Source: Mesorhizobium sp. B1-1-8 (GTDB lineage Bacteria > Pseudomonadota > Alphaproteobacteria > Rhizobiales > Rhizobiaceae). From it: a stretch of DNA of 64,000 bases. Every line of letters begins with the position of its first letter. Position 1 is the first letter of the stretch. The notes below the pieces were generated by a model. That model searched no databases. It was not told the DNA's origin and worked only from the letters and a program-made list of their open reading frames with translations. The translations under genes and the position numbers were made by a program. Of the stretch, positions 9,519 through 19,599 are shown in pieces. Location: assembly GCF_006442795.2 (NCBI RefSeq), contig NZ_CP083956.1, positions 4,813,501 to 4,877,500 of the forward strand, read 5' to 3'.

Positions 9519-10685
9519 CTATCTGATCCGATCGAGGATGGAAACGTAGTTGGCGACGGCGGCGCCGCCCATGTTGAAGATGCCGCCGAGCTTGGCGCCC
9601 GGCACCTGGATGCCGCCGGCCTCGCCGGTGAGCTGCATTGCGGTCAGCACATGCATCGACACGCCGGTGGCGCCAATCGGATGGCCCTTTGCCTTCAGCC
9701 CGCCGGAAGGATTGACCGGCAGCCGCCCGTCCTTGGCGGTCGTGCCGTCCAGCGCCAGCCTGGCGCCCTCGCCTGGCTTGGCCATGCCCATCGCCTCATA
9801 TTCGATCAGCTCGGCGATGGTGAAGCAGTCATGCGTCTCGACGAAGGAGAGGTCGTCCAGCGTCACGCCGGCCTTCTTCAGCGCCTGGTTCCAGGCCTGC
9901 TCGCAGCCTTCGAAGGCAAGGATGTCGCGCTTCGACATCGGCAGGAAATCCTGGACATGCTCGTTGGCGCGGAAGGTGACGGCGCGGCGCATCCTCAATG
10001 CGGTCGCGGTATCGGTCAGCACAAGAGCGGCGGCACCGTCGGAGACCAGCGAACAGTCGGTGCGCTTCAGCGGACCGGCGACGAACGGGTTCTTGTCGCT
10101 TTCCTGGCGGCAGAACTCATAGCCGAAATCCTTGCGCATCTGCGCATAGGGATTGTCGACACCGTTCTTGTGGTTCTTGGCGGCAATCGTGGCCAGCGCA
10201 TCCGACTGGTCGCCATAGCGCTGGAAATAGGCTTGCGCGATCTTGCCGAAGACGCCGGCGAAACCGGCCGGCGTCTCGCCATCCTCGGGCAGATAGGAGG
10301 CCTTGAGCAGGTTCTTGCCGATCTCGGGACCGGGCGTGGTCGTCATCTGCTCGGCGCCGACCACCAGCACGATGCGGGCGGCATGGGCGTCGATGGCGCG
10401 GATGCCTTGCCTCACCGCGGCCGAGCCGGTGGCGCAGGCATTCTCGACGCGGGTCGCCGGCTTGAAGCGCAGCCGGTCGTCGGCCTGCAGCACCAGGCTG
10501 GCGGTGAAATCCTGCGGAGAAAAGCCGGCGTTGAAATGGCCGAGCACGATCTCGTCGACATCGTCCGGGCCGATGCCGGCATGGTCGAGCGCCTCGACGG
10601 CGACCTTGGTGATCAGGCCCTCCAGCGTCTCGCCCTCGAGCTTGCCGAAGCGTGAATGCGCCCAGCCGACGATGCATGCGGTCAT
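9519..10685 (-). CDS. Thiolase (SCP-x/acetyl-CoA acetyltransferase-like)
   Basis: 388 residues. The nucleophilic cysteine is C84 in VENACATGSAA; the histidine is in GGLKAKGHPIGATG; and ETHDCFT replaces the second motif. The C-terminal CxG motif of degradative thiolases is absent and reads NMGGAAVANY instead. This is typical of the SCP2/SCP-x-like thiolase branch, so it may cleave or condense unusual acyl-CoAs rather than act as a standard acetoacetyl-CoA thiolase. I chose ATG 10685 because GGAGG sits 6 nt upstream; the open frame extends to 10730 without a better site. It is divergent from betI. Confidence 0.88.
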   Translation of the reverse strand: MTACIVGWAHSRFGKLEGETLEGLITKVAVEALDHAGIGPDDVDEIVLGHFNAGFSPQDFTASLVLQADDRLRFKPATRVENACATGSAAVRQGIRAIDAHAARIVLVVGAEQMTTTPGPEIGKNLLKASYLPEDGETPAGFAGVFGKIAQAYFQRYGDQSDALATIAAKNHKNGVDNPYAQMRKDFGYEFCRQESDKNPFVAGPLKRTDCSLVSDGAAALVLTDTATALRMRRAVTFRANEHVQDFLPMSKRDILAFEGCEQAWNQALKKAGVTLDDLSFVETHDCFTIAELIEYEAMGMAKPGEGARLALDGTTAKDGRLPVNPSGGLKAKGHPIGATGVSMHVLTAMQLTGEAGGIQVPGAKLGGIFNMGGAAVANYVSILDRIR

Positions 10686-10815
10686 GACAACCTCCGTTTG
10701 CCGCAAGCCTAGCATAGGCGGGCACGGCATCAGTCTTTAATATTGTTCAATGGTGAACCGCTTTCCAGTCCAGGAGATGGGCCAGAGCGACACGATCAGT
10801 TGATCTCCGGTCGGA

Positions 10816-10843
10816 TTTTTATTGATTGATCCGTCAATAAAAA
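10816..10843 (+). promoter_or_regulatory. Likely BetI operator upstream of betI
   Basis: A perfect 10-bp inverted repeat, TTTTTATTGA (10816-10825) and TCAATAAAAA (10834-10843), with an 8-bp spacer. The ATTGA...TCAAT core is the kind of dyad known for BetI operators in the choline regulons of E. coli and rhizobia. It lies 28 bp before the betI start in the only AT-rich patch of the betI-thiolase intergenic region, so it could control the whole bet operon and possibly the divergent thiolase. Binding is inferred. Confidence 0.65.
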
Positions 10844-10871
10844 ATAATCTCACCACAATCGGACCCGCAAA

Positions 10872-11462
10872 ATGCCGAAAATCGGAATGGAACCACTGCG
10901 CCGCAGGGCGCTCATCGACGCGACGATCTCAGCGATCGGCGAGCGCGGCTCGCTGGACGTGACCATGTCGGAGATCGCCGGCCGTGCCGGCGTATCGTCG
11001 GCGCTGGCGCATCATTATTTCGGCGCCAAGGACGAGTTGCTGTTCGCCACGATGCGGCACATCCTTTCCGAGCTCAACACCGACACGCGGCGTGTGCTCA
11101 GCGTAGCGATGTCGCCGCGCCAGCGCGTCTCGGCCGTCGTCGCGGTGAATTTCTCCGACGCCCAGTTCCAGCCCGAGATCATCGCCGCCTGGCTCGCCTT
11201 CTATGTCGAGGCTCAGAAGTCCCCGGCCTTGCGGCGGCTGCTCAAGGTCTATGCGCGGCGGCTGCACTCCAATCTGATGAGCGGGCTGACCGCCATCCTG
11301 CCGCGCAGCGAAGCCGACCGCGTGGCGGAAGCAACCGCAGCGCTGATCGACGGGCTCTACATCCGGCGCGCGCTGAAGGACGGCGTGCCCGACGCCCAGA
11401 CCGCGATCGCGCTGATCGAAGATTATCTCGAAACCAAGCTTACAAGACGGAGCATGCCTTGA
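10872..11462 (+). CDS. betI: TetR-family repressor BetI
   Basis: 196 residues. The N-terminal helix-turn-helix (about 20-60: [30 protein letters not shown]) and the length match BetI, the choline-sensing repressor of glycine-betaine synthesis. The C-terminal part ([25 protein letters not shown]) also follows the BetI pattern. It is first in the bet operon, as in Sinorhizobium (betICBA), and follows a strong dyad at 10816-10843 that it probably binds. Its TGA (11460-11462) overlaps the TTG start of betC. Confidence 0.93.
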   Translation: MPKIGMEPLRRRALIDATISAIGERGSLDVTMSEIAGRAGVSSALAHHYFGAKDELLFATMRHILSELNTDTRRVLSVAMSPRQRVSAVVAVNFSDAQFQPEIIAAWLAFYVEAQKSPALRRLLKVYARRLHSNLMSGLTAILPRSEADRVAEATAALIDGLYIRRALKDGVPDAQTAIALIEDYLETKLTRRSMP

Positions 11463-12988
11463 CGGCCAGACGACCCAATTTCCTGATCCTCATGGTCGAT
11501 CAGCTCAACGGTACGCTGTTCCCGGACGGGCCAGCCGAGTTCCTGCATGCGCCGCACCTCAGGGCGCTGGCCGCCCGCTCTGCGCGCTTTGCCAATACCT
11601 ATACCGCCTCACCGCTCTGCGCTCCCGGTCGCGCCTCGTTCATGAGCGGTCAGCTACCGTCGCGCACCGGCGTCTACGACAACGCGGCCGAATTCGCCTC
11701 CTCCATCCCGACCTTTGCCCATCATCTGCGCGCCGATGGCTACTACACCTGCCTGTCGGGCAAGATGCATTTCGTCGGGCCGGACCAGTTGCACGGTTTC
11801 GAGGAGCGGCTGACCACCGACATCTACCCGGCCGATTTCGGCTGGACGCCGGACTACCGCAAGCCCGGCGAGCGCATCGAGTGGTGGTACCACAATCTGG
11901 GTTCAGTGACCGGCGCGGGTGTGGCCGAGACGACCAACCAGATGGAATATGATGACGAGGTCGTCTTCATGGCGACGCAAAAACTCTATCAGCTGTCGCG
12001 GGAACAGGACGACGCGCACCATCGGCCTTGGTGTCTCACGGTTTCGCTGTCGCACCCCCACGATCCCTACGTGGCGCGCAAGCAGTATTGGGATCTTTAC
12101 GAGCATTGCCAGGCGCTCGACCCGGAAACGGGGTTCATCGCGCATGACGAGCAGGATCAGCATTCACAGCGGCTTTACCACGCCAGCGACTATCCTTCGT
12201 TCGAGATCACACCCGAACAGGTGCGCTGCTCGCGGCGCGGCTATTTCGCCAACATCTCCTATGTCGACGACAAGCTCGGCGAGGTCCTGGACGTGCTCGA
12301 ACGAACGCGCATGGCCGACGACACGATCATCCTGTTCTGCTCCGACCATGGCGACATGCTCGGCGAACGCGGCCTGTGGTTCAAGATGAGCTTCTTCGAA
12401 GGCTCGGTGCGGGTACCGCTGATGATCGCCGGCAAGGGCGTGCAGGTCGGGCTGATCGAAGCGCCGATCTCCAATCTAGACGTGACGCCGACGCTTTGCG
12501 ACCTCGCCGGCATCGACATCGGTGCAATTGCGGCCTGGACCGACGGACAGTCGCTGCTGCCGCTGCTCGACGGCAAACAACGCACGGCACCGGTGCTGAT
12601 CGAATATGCCGCCGAGGGCTCCTACGCGCCGCTGGTGGCGATCCGCGAGGGCCGCTACAAATTTGTCCATTGCGAACTCGACCCGCCGCAGCTGTTCGAT
12701 CTCGAAACCGACCCGCTCGAGCGGAACAATCTTGCAGCCGATCCGGCCAATGCGGCGCTGGTCGCCGCCTTCACGGACAAGGTCAAAGCGCGCTGGGACA
12801 TGGCCGGTTTCGATGCCGCCGTGCGCGAGAGCCAGGCGCGCCGCTGGGTCGTCTATCCGGCGCTGCGCAACGGCGCCTACTACCCGTGGGACTTCCAGCC
12901 GCTGCAGAAGGCCTCGGAACGCTACATGCGCAACCACATGAATCTCGATAATCTCGAAGAAAGCAAACGCTATCCACGAGGCGAATGA
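11459..12988 (+). CDS. betC: Choline-sulfatase
   Basis: 509 residues. The sulfatase signature C54-A-P-G-R (in [15 protein letters not shown]) marks the cysteine converted to formylglycine; C54 is the same position as in S. meliloti BetC. Metal-site residues appear in MVDQLN and [14 protein letters not shown]. It hydrolyses choline-O-sulfate to choline and sulfate, so choline-sulfate can serve as C, N, S source or osmoprotectant precursor. The start is TTG at 11459, overlapping the betI stop as TTGA, with ACGGAG 6 nt upstream; the nearby ATG at 11454 is out of frame. The C-terminal tail ([20 protein letters not shown]) is typical of BetC. The stop overlaps the next gene (ATGA). Confidence 0.95.
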   Translation: MTARRPNFLILMVDQLNGTLFPDGPAEFLHAPHLRALAARSARFANTYTASPLCAPGRASFMSGQLPSRTGVYDNAAEFASSIPTFAHHLRADGYYTCLSGKMHFVGPDQLHGFEERLTTDIYPADFGWTPDYRKPGERIEWWYHNLGSVTGAGVAETTNQMEYDDEVVFMATQKLYQLSREQDDAHHRPWCLTVSLSHPHDPYVARKQYWDLYEHCQALDPETGFIAHDEQDQHSQRLYHASDYPSFEITPEQVRCSRRGYFANISYVDDKLGEVLDVLERTRMADDTIILFCSDHGDMLGERGLWFKMSFFEGSVRVPLMIAGKGVQVGLIEAPISNLDVTPTLCDLAGIDIGAIAAWTDGQSLLPLLDGKQRTAPVLIEYAAEGSYAPLVAIREGRYKFVHCELDPPQLFDLETDPLERNNLAADPANAALVAAFTDKVKARWDMAGFDAAVRESQARRWVVYPALRNGAYYPWDFQPLQKASERYMRNHMNLDNLEESKRYPRGE

Positions 12989-13995
12989 TGACTGATGTTC
13001 TTGTCCCCTCCCTCGATCATCTCCGGCAGGCCTATGCCGCAACCTCGGCCGCCACGCAGGTGACGCCGCTGCTGGAATCGACAGCACTGGCAAAAGAAAC
13101 GGGTGCCGCGCGGGTCTTCGTCAAGCCGGAGTCGCTGCAATGGGCCGGCTCCTTCAAGGTGCGCGGCGCCTATTGGCGGCTGAAGCGGCTGTCGCCGGCT
13201 GAGGCGAAGAAGGGGGTCGTCGCCTATTCTTCCGGCAACTTCGCGCAAGGGCTGGCTGCCGCCGGCCAGTCGCTCGGAATTCCTGTCACCATCGTCATGC
13301 CGATCGACGCGCCCGCCGCCAAGCGCGACGCCACGGCGGGCTACGGCGCGCGCGTCGTGCTGACCGACCATGGCGAGCGCGCGCGTGAGGAAGTCGCGGC
13401 CGAAAAGGCCAGGGACATCGCCGCGACCGAAGGGCTCACCCTGCTGCACCCCTTCGACGACCCGGAAATCGTCGCCGGCCAGGCGGGCGCCGGTCTGGAG
13501 GCGCTCGACCAGCTGGCGGCCAAGGATGCGCATGCCGACCTGCTGTTCTGCGCGGTCGGCGGAGGCGGTCTGATTGGCGGCGTGTCGCTCGCCTTCCATT
13601 ATCTGTCGCCGTCGACCGAGATCATCGGCGTCGAGCCGGAAGGCTTCGACGGCATGGGCTCTTCGCTCCGGCATGGCAGCATCGAGACGATGCCGATCGG
13701 GCCGAAATCGATCTGCGACGGGTTGATGGCGCGCAAACCCGGCGAGGCGCCCTTCGCGGCCGTGAGCACGGCCGGCGTGCGCGGCGCCACCGTCGACGAT
13801 GCTTCGGTGCGCCGCGCCATGAAGATCGCCTTCGAGCGGATGAAGCTGGTGCTTGAGCCTTCCGGCGCGGCGTCGCTTGCCGCGCTCCTCGGCGGCAAGG
13901 TGGATGTGGCGGGCAAAACCGTCCTCGTGGTGGCAACCGGCGGCAATGTCTCGCTCGCCGATTTCATCTCGCATATGAACGATGGGCGCATGTGA
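12985..13995 (+). CDS. PLP-dependent threonine/serine dehydratase-like enzyme inside the bet operon
   Basis: 336 residues, fold-type II PLP enzyme. The Schiff-base lysine is K58 in AGSFKVRGA; the phosphate-binding glycine loop is AVGGGGLIGG (about 188-197); and SSGNFAQG matches the substrate loop. The C-terminal ACT domain of biosynthetic IlvA is absent, so this resembles a catabolic threonine/serine dehydratase or a related racemase. The ATG at 12985 overlaps the betC stop, and the next gene starts 3 nt after the stop, so it is firmly in the operon. S. meliloti betICBA has no such gene. Its role with betaine is unclear; serine formed from betaine through sarcosine and glycine is one candidate substrate (inference). 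Confidence 0.85.
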   Translation: MMTDVLVPSLDHLRQAYAATSAATQVTPLLESTALAKETGAARVFVKPESLQWAGSFKVRGAYWRLKRLSPAEAKKGVVAYSSGNFAQGLAAAGQSLGIPVTIVMPIDAPAAKRDATAGYGARVVLTDHGERAREEVAAEKARDIAATEGLTLLHPFDDPEIVAGQAGAGLEALDQLAAKDAHADLLFCAVGGGGLIGGVSLAFHYLSPSTEIIGVEPEGFDGMGSSLRHGSIETMPIGPKSICDGLMARKPGEAPFAAVSTAGVRGATVDDASVRRAMKIAFERMKLVLEPSGAASLAALLGGKVDVAGKTVLVVATGGNVSLADFISHMNDGRM

Positions 13996-13998
13996 ACA

Positions 13999-15651
13999 AT
14001 GCTTGAAGCGGATTTCGTCATCATCGGTTCCGGCTCCGCCGGCTCGGCCATGGCCTACAGGCTGTCGGAAGACGGCAAGCATTCGGTGATCGTCATCGAG
14101 TTCGGCGGCACCGATCTCGGGCCGCTGATCCAGATGCCGTCGGCACTGTCGATCCCGCTCAACATGAGCCTCTACGACTGGGGCTTTGCCAGCGAGCCGG
14201 AGCCGCATCTCGGAGGCCGCGTGCTGGCGACGCCGCGCGGCAAGGTGATCGGCGGCTCGTCGTCGATCAACGGCATGGTCTATGTGCGCGGCCATGCGCG
14301 CGACTTCGACCATTGGGCCGAACAAGGCGCTGCCGGCTGGGGTTTTGCCGACGTGCTTCCCTATTTCAAGCGCATGGAGGATTCCAATGGCGGCGAAGAT
14401 GGCTGGCGGGGCCACGGCGGTCCGCTGCATGTGCAGCGCGGCTCGCGCCGGAACCCGCTCTACGGCGCTTTCGTCGAGGCCGGACGCCAGGCCGGCTTCG
14501 AGCTGACCGACGACTACAACGGCGCCAAGCAGGAAGGCTTTGGGCCGATGGAGCAGACCATCCGCGGCGGCCGCCGCTGGTCGGCGGCGAGCGCCTATCT
14601 GAAGCCGGCTCTCAAACGCAAGAATGTTATCCTGCTCAAGGGTTTCGCGCGCCGGGTAATCATCGAGAATCAACGCGCCACTGGCGTTGAAATCGAAGCT
14701 CACAAACAGATTCAAGTGGTTAAGGCGCGACGTGAGGTGATCGTCGCGGCGTCCTCGATCAACTCGCCCAAAATCCTGATGCTGTCTGGCATCGGCCCGG
14801 CTGAGCATCTCAAGGAAAACGGCATCCAGGTGGTCGCCGACCGGCCCGGCGTCGGCCGCAACCTGCAGGATCACATGGAACTCTACATCCAGCAGGAATC
14901 GACCAGGCCGATCACGCTGAACTCGGTGCTCAACCCCTTCTCCAAGGCAATGATCGGAGCGCAGTGGCTGTTTTTCAAGACCGGCCTCGGCGCGACCAAC
15001 CATTTCGAGGCGGCCGCCTTCGTGCGCTCGCAGGCCGGCGTCGACTATCCCGACATTCAGTACCACTTCATCCCGGCGGCGGTGCGTTATGACGGCAAAG
15101 CGGCGGCGAAAGCGCATGGCTTCCAGGCGCATGTCGGGCCGATGCGCTCGAAGTCGCGCGGCTCGGTGACATTGCGCTCGCCCGATCCGAAGGCCAAGCC
15201 GGTGATCCGCTTCAACTATATGTCGCATCCCGACGACTGGAGCGAGTTCCGCCACTGCATCAGGCTGACGCGCGAGATTTTCGGCCAACAGGCCTTCGAC
15301 GGTTTCCGTGGCAAGGAGATTTCGCCCGGCAGCCATGTGCAGTCCGACGACGAGCTCGACGCCTTCATCCGCGACCACGCCGAAAGCGCCTACCATCCGT
15401 GCGGCACCTGCAAGATGGGCCGAGCCGATGACGCCATGAGCGTCGTCGATCCGGAATGCCGGGTCATCGGCATCGATGGCTTGCGCGTCGCCGATTCCTC
15501 GATCTTCCCGCGGGTGACCAACGGCAATCTCAACGCGCCCTCGATCATGACCGGCGAGAAGGCCTCCGACCACATTCTCGGCCGGACGCCGCTGGCGCCG
15601 TCCAACCAGGAACCGTGGATCAATCCGCGCTGGCAGGTGGCGGACCGATAG
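13999..15651 (+). CDS. betA: Choline dehydrogenase
   Basis: 550 residues, GMC flavoprotein. The FAD-binding GxGxxG is at residues 10-15 ([11 protein letters not shown]), with the GMC signature [19 protein letters not shown] and the C-terminal catalytic block around H466 ([10 protein letters not shown]) followed by [11 protein letters not shown]. It oxidises choline to betaine aldehyde and can also act on the aldehyde, passing electrons to the respiratory chain. It starts 3 nt after the dehydratase stop. The 1125-residue open frame on the opposite strand across 12970-16347 is an antisense artefact. Confidence 0.96.
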   Translation: MLEADFVIIGSGSAGSAMAYRLSEDGKHSVIVIEFGGTDLGPLIQMPSALSIPLNMSLYDWGFASEPEPHLGGRVLATPRGKVIGGSSSINGMVYVRGHARDFDHWAEQGAAGWGFADVLPYFKRMEDSNGGEDGWRGHGGPLHVQRGSRRNPLYGAFVEAGRQAGFELTDDYNGAKQEGFGPMEQTIRGGRRWSAASAYLKPALKRKNVILLKGFARRVIIENQRATGVEIEAHKQIQVVKARREVIVAASSINSPKILMLSGIGPAEHLKENGIQVVADRPGVGRNLQDHMELYIQQESTRPITLNSVLNPFSKAMIGAQWLFFKTGLGATNHFEAAAFVRSQAGVDYPDIQYHFIPAAVRYDGKAAAKAHGFQAHVGPMRSKSRGSVTLRSPDPKAKPVIRFNYMSHPDDWSEFRHCIRLTREIFGQQAFDGFRGKEISPGSHVQSDDELDAFIRDHAESAYHPCGTCKMGRADDAMSVVDPECRVIGIDGLRVADSSIFPRVTNGNLNAPSIMTGEKASDHILGRTPLAPSNQEPWINPRWQVADR

Positions 15652-15696
15652 AGCATTGTCGGGCGAAGTGCTCTGCACCAGACATTGGAGAAAGCC

Positions 15697-17160
15697 ATGC
15701 GCGCCCAGCCGACGGCATCGCACTATGTCAACGGCCGCTACATCGAGGATGAAGGTGGCGCGCCACTGCCGGTGATCTATCCGGCGACGGGCGAAACGAT
15801 CGCCACGCTGCATTCGGCGACGCCTAACGTGCTGGAAATCGCCATCGAGGCGGCGCGCGCCGCGCAGCCGGCCTGGGCGCGGCTGAAGCCGGTGGAGCGC
15901 GGCCGCATCCTGCGCCGCGCCGCCGACATTTTGCGCGCCCGCAACGCCGACCTTGCGCGCATCGAGACGCTTGATACCGGCAAGGCGATCCAGGAAACGC
16001 TGGTGGCGGACGCGCCCTCGGCGGCGGATTGCCTCGAATATTTCGGCGGCGCGGTCGCCGCCTTCAACGGCGAGGCCGTCGATCTCGGCGGGCCTTTCGC
16101 CTACACGCGGCGCGAAGCGCTCGGTGTCTGCGTCGGCATCGGCGCCTGGAACTATCCGATCCAGATCGCCGGCTGGAAGTCGGCGCCGGCGCTCGCCATG
16201 GGCAACGCCATGGTGTTCAAACCGTCGGAGAACACGCCGCTTTCGGCGCTGGCGCTGGCAGAGATCTACTCGGAGGCAGGCCTGCCCGACGGGCTGTTCA
16301 ACGTCGTCCAGGGCTATGGCGATGTCGGCGCCAGCCTTGTCGACCACGATGTCGTGGCAAAAGTTTCGGTGACCGGCTCGGTGCCGACCGGCCGCAAGGT
16401 GCTGTCATTAGCCGGCTCGAAGATGAAGCACGCCACCATGGAGTTGGGCGGCAAGTCGCCGCTGATCGTCTTCGACGACGCCGATCTCGAAAACGCCATC
16501 GGCGGCGCCATGCTCGGCAATTTCTACTCCACCGGCCAGATCTGCTCCAACGGCACCCGCGTCTTCGTGCAGAGCGGCGTTCACGACCGTTTCGTCGAAC
16601 GGCTGGTCGAGCGGACGAAGAAGATCCGCATCGGCGACCCGCTCGATCCGGACACGCAGATGGGGCCGCTGGTCAACAAGGCGCAGCAGGTGAAGGTGAT
16701 CGGCTATATCGAGGCAGGCAGGCAGGAAGGGGCGACGCTCGCCTGCGGCGGCAACGTGCCCTCCTTGCAAGGTTTCGACGGCGGTTTCTTCGTCGAGCCG
16801 ACGGTGTTCACCGGCGTGACCGATGGGATGCGCATTGCCCGCGAGGAGATTTTCGGGCCGGTGATGAGCGTGCTCAAATTCGATGGCGAGGACGAGGTGA
16901 TCGACCGCGCCAACGACACCGAATTCGGCCTGGCGGCGGGCGTATTCACGCGCGACCTGCCGCGCGCCCACCGCGTCATCGCCGAGTTGCAGGCCGGCAC
17001 CTGCTGGATCAATGCCTACAATCTGACGCCGGTGGAAATCCCCTTCGGCGGCGTCAAGCAATCGGGCATCGGCCGCGAGAATTCGCTTGCGGCGCTGGCG
17101 CTCTACTCGCAGCTGAAATCGGTCTATGTCGAGACGGGGGACGTGGCGAGCCCGTACTGA
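15697..17160 (+). CDS. betB: Betaine aldehyde dehydrogenase
   Basis: 487 residues, ALDH superfamily. The catalytic cysteine is C283 in [11 protein letters not shown] and the general base is E249 in MELGGKSPL; the NAD-binding region is [12 protein letters not shown]. It oxidises betaine aldehyde to glycine betaine, the last step from choline. I chose ATG 15697 because GGAGA (15687-15691) lies 5 nt upstream; a TTG four codons earlier is in frame. The 45-bp gap after betA and common direction put it last in the operon. A palindromic intergenic element follows within 25 bp and may end the transcript. Confidence 0.95.
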   Translation: MRAQPTASHYVNGRYIEDEGGAPLPVIYPATGETIATLHSATPNVLEIAIEAARAAQPAWARLKPVERGRILRRAADILRARNADLARIETLDTGKAIQETLVADAPSAADCLEYFGGAVAAFNGEAVDLGGPFAYTRREALGVCVGIGAWNYPIQIAGWKSAPALAMGNAMVFKPSENTPLSALALAEIYSEAGLPDGLFNVVQGYGDVGASLVDHDVVAKVSVTGSVPTGRKVLSLAGSKMKHATMELGGKSPLIVFDDADLENAIGGAMLGNFYSTGQICSNGTRVFVQSGVHDRFVERLVERTKKIRIGDPLDPDTQMGPLVNKAQQVKVIGYIEAGRQEGATLACGGNVPSLQGFDGGFFVEPTVFTGVTDGMRIAREEIFGPVMSVLKFDGEDEVIDRANDTEFGLAAGVFTRDLPRAHRVIAELQAGTCWINAYNLTPVEIPFGGVKQSGIGRENSLAALALYSQLKSVYVETGDVASPY

Positions 17161-17183
17161 TTGGCGAAATCGGGCGAGCTGGT

Positions 17184-17337
17184 AATCTCCCCCCTTGAGG
17201 GGGAGATGTCGCCGAAGGCGACAGAGGGGGTCGTTGCGCGTGGAGCGCCAGCCTTCATTCGTCGCCAGGGGAAGGTCGCATCCAGTCGAACCGACCCCTC
17301 TGCCCTGCCGGGCATCTCCCCCGCAAGGGAGGAGATT
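17184..17337. repeat. RIME-like palindromic intergenic element, copy A
   Basis: About 154 bp bounded by AATCTCC (17184-17190) and GGAGATT (17331-17337). Each end has its own hairpin: a TCTCCCCCC/GGGGGAGA stem on the left and a CTCCCCC/GGGAGGAG stem on the right. Inside are GTCGCCGAAGGCGAC and a GCCCTGCCGGGC dyad. A second copy lies at 51089-51242 in the opposite orientation. The form matches rhizobial intergenic mosaic elements. It fills the gap between the convergent betB and the guanylyltransferase fusion gene. Confidence 0.75.
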
Positions 17338-17352
17338 GGCAGCTTCAGCGCC

Positions 17353-19590
17353 TCACCCCCTCTCGGCCGTCCCATCCAGATACTGCGTCAGCGCATAGAC
17401 CAGGTGGTAGAAGATACTGGCCGGCACGTCGGTCGCCAGTGAGCGGCCGCGTTCGTCGATGCGGTCGATCCAGAGGCCCAGCGGCGCCGGGTCGATATGC
17501 CAGCGGAACAGCCGGCCGACGCGCGCCTCGATCTCCGGCTTGAGATCAGGTCCGCCCGAGCCGTCGAGCGCGATCGCCGCCTTCACCGCTTCGGCCTGCG
17601 GCCAGGTGCGCGAGACACGGTCGAGCGGCAGGCCTTGGCGCGAGACGGCGCCATAGGCGAGACCGGTGGCGCGGTTGAGGCCGTTGGCGATCGCCGAGGC
17701 GTAGAGTTTCCTGGCAAAGCCGCTGAGCTCCGTCTGGCCGCTGCGGGCGGCGAAATCGACGAGCAGCGAAGCCCATTCGAAATGATGGCCGGGCTCGGTC
17801 CAGGTGGCCTTCTCGCCGGCGACTGGCTTCCAGCCGGCGTCGAAATGTTCGCCCAGCGTCCAGCTTTCCGGATCGAAGAAATAGCTGCGGAAGAGGTCGA
17901 TGATGCGCGCGGCGCGGCGCAGATAGGCGCGATCGCCGGTCGCCCGGTGCCAGGCAAGGAAGGCTTCGAGCAGATGCATATGCGGGTTGGAGCGCCGCTC
18001 ACCCTCGCCGTCGGAGGTTTCGAGGAAGCCGGTCATGCGGCTGTCCTCGAGATGCGCGTCGAGAAAGGAAAAAGTCTCTTCGCCGAGCCGCAAGGCGTCG
18101 GAATGGCCCGACATATGGGCGTGCGCCAGCGCCAGAAGCACGCAGGAATGATCGTAAGCATCCTCGACAGGGTCGGCCACCGAGCCGTCGACATTGAGCG
18201 TGCGCACCCAGCCGCCTCTGGCGGTGCGGCCCCTGCCGGCGATGAAATCGATGCCATGGGCGATCAGCCGGTCGGCCGGGCCGTCCCAGCCGCGCTCCTT
18301 GGCGACCGCGAAGGCATAGATCTGGCGCGCCTGCGTGCGCATGCGCTTGGGCTTCATCAGCGGCGCTGCGTCGAAGCCAAGCGCCTCGTGGAAGCCGCCA
18401 TGGCGCTCGTCGACGCCCGATGTCGACCACAGCGGCAGCGTCTCCTCAAACAGCCAGTGACGCACGCGCCGCCGCCAGGCGCCGCTTTCAATGACGCGGT
18501 CATGCGCGGGGGTGAATCTCGTTTCCAGGCGGCCGGATTTTTCCAGCTGCTCGACGATCTTCTTGACATGCTGGCTGTGGCTGACCGGGGCGACAAAGGT
18601 GGCGTCGGCGGTAGAGACGATGGCGACGTCCTTCATGCCGATAGCCGACAGCAGGCGGCCGTCGCTACGGATGTAGGAGTTCTCGCAATCGATGGCGACG
18701 ACGTCGCCGACAATGACGTTGCCGTCCTTGTCCGACGGGCCGACATCTAGCAGCGACTGCCAGGAACCGAGATCGTTCCAGCGGAAGCCGGCCGGCACCA
18801 TGGCGATGCCGCTCGCCCGCTCCATGACGGCGTAGTCGATCGAGGTCGAGGGAATGGCTGAATAGAGTTCCAGCGGCATATAGAGGCCGGAAAGGTCGCT
18901 GATGGCGGCGTTGTAGGCGGCTTCCGTCGCCTGCCAGATCGCCGGCTCGAACGCCGCGAAGGCATCGCGCATGGCGCCGGCCCGAAACAGGAAGATGCCG
19001 GTATTCCAGTAGAAGGTACCGGCTTCGAGATAGCTCCGCGCGGTGGCAAGGCTGGGCTTCTCGACGAAGCGCGAGACGTCGAAGACGCCGTCCCTGTCGG
19101 CGGCGACCTCGATATAGCCGTAGCCGGTCTCGGGGTGTGTCGGCTTGATGCCGAACACCACCAGCCGGCCCGCGCTGGCTGCGGCAACACCCGCCTCGAT
19201 GCTCTGCCAGAACTGGCCGGGCGTCGAAATCTCGTGGTCGGACGGCACCACCAGCACAAGCTCGTCGCCGAATTCGGAGAGCGTGCGCAGACTGGCGAGC
19301 GCAACTGCGGCCGCGGTGTTGCGACCTGTCGGCTCGAACAGCGGGCCGCCACCAGCGAGATCAAGACCGGCGAGGTCGGCATGGACGCGCTCGGCATGGC
19401 GTTCCGAAGCAATCAGGAAGATCGGCGTGGCGCCTTCCGGCCGCGCCGCCAGCCGGCGCAAGGTCTTGGCCAGCATCGAGCCGTCGCCGGAAAAGTCATG
19501 GAATTGCTTGGGGTTGTCCTCGCGCGACAACGGCCAGAGCCGCGAGCCGACGCCGCCGCTCATGACGAAACTGACGATGCGCTGGCTCAT
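17353..19590 (-). CDS. Fusion: mannose-1-phosphate guanylyltransferase + AGE-type mannose-6-phosphate isomerase-like domain
   Basis: 745 residues. Residues 1-355 form a GDP-mannose pyrophosphorylase: GGVGSRLWPLSREDNPKQF at 12-30, FVEKP at 175-179 and WNDLGSW at 271-277. The usual C-terminal cupin isomerase of bifunctional ManC/AlgA enzymes is missing. Instead residues about 368-745 are an AGE (N-acylglucosamine 2-epimerase) alpha/alpha-barrel, with RMRTQARQIYAFAVAKERGW, EDAYDHSCVLLALAHAH, NPHMHLLEAFLAWH and EPGHHFEWASLL. AGE proteins include mannose-6-phosphate isomerases, so one polypeptide could make mannose-6-phosphate and then GDP-mannose. The phosphomannomutase that supplies the middle step is encoded 9 bp upstream, so the pair is almost surely an operon. 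The isomerase reaction of the AGE part is inferred. Confidence 0.9.
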   Translation of the reverse strand: MSQRIVSFVMSGGVGSRLWPLSREDNPKQFHDFSGDGSMLAKTLRRLAARPEGATPIFLIASERHAERVHADLAGLDLAGGGPLFEPTGRNTAAAVALASLRTLSEFGDELVLVVPSDHEISTPGQFWQSIEAGVAAASAGRLVVFGIKPTHPETGYGYIEVAADRDGVFDVSRFVEKPSLATARSYLEAGTFYWNTGIFLFRAGAMRDAFAAFEPAIWQATEAAYNAAISDLSGLYMPLELYSAIPSTSIDYAVMERASGIAMVPAGFRWNDLGSWQSLLDVGPSDKDGNVIVGDVVAIDCENSYIRSDGRLLSAIGMKDVAIVSTADATFVAPVSHSQHVKKIVEQLEKSGRLETRFTPAHDRVIESGAWRRRVRHWLFEETLPLWSTSGVDERHGGFHEALGFDAAPLMKPKRMRTQARQIYAFAVAKERGWDGPADRLIAHGIDFIAGRGRTARGGWVRTLNVDGSVADPVEDAYDHSCVLLALAHAHMSGHSDALRLGEETFSFLDAHLEDSRMTGFLETSDGEGERRSNPHMHLLEAFLAWHRATGDRAYLRRAARIIDLFRSYFFDPESWTLGEHFDAGWKPVAGEKATWTEPGHHFEWASLLVDFAARSGQTELSGFARKLYASAIANGLNRATGLAYGAVSRQGLPLDRVSRTWPQAEAVKAAIALDGSGGPDLKPEIEARVGRLFRWHIDPAPLGLWIDRIDERGRSLATDVPASIFYHLVYALTQYLDGTAERG

Positions 19591-19599
19591 GGACGCCTG

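Noticed and set aside
12970..16347. 1125-residue open frame on the minus strand across the bet genes
   Set aside because: It lies entirely antisense to four well-identified genes, and its sequence is rich in Arg, His and Asp without any fold pattern.
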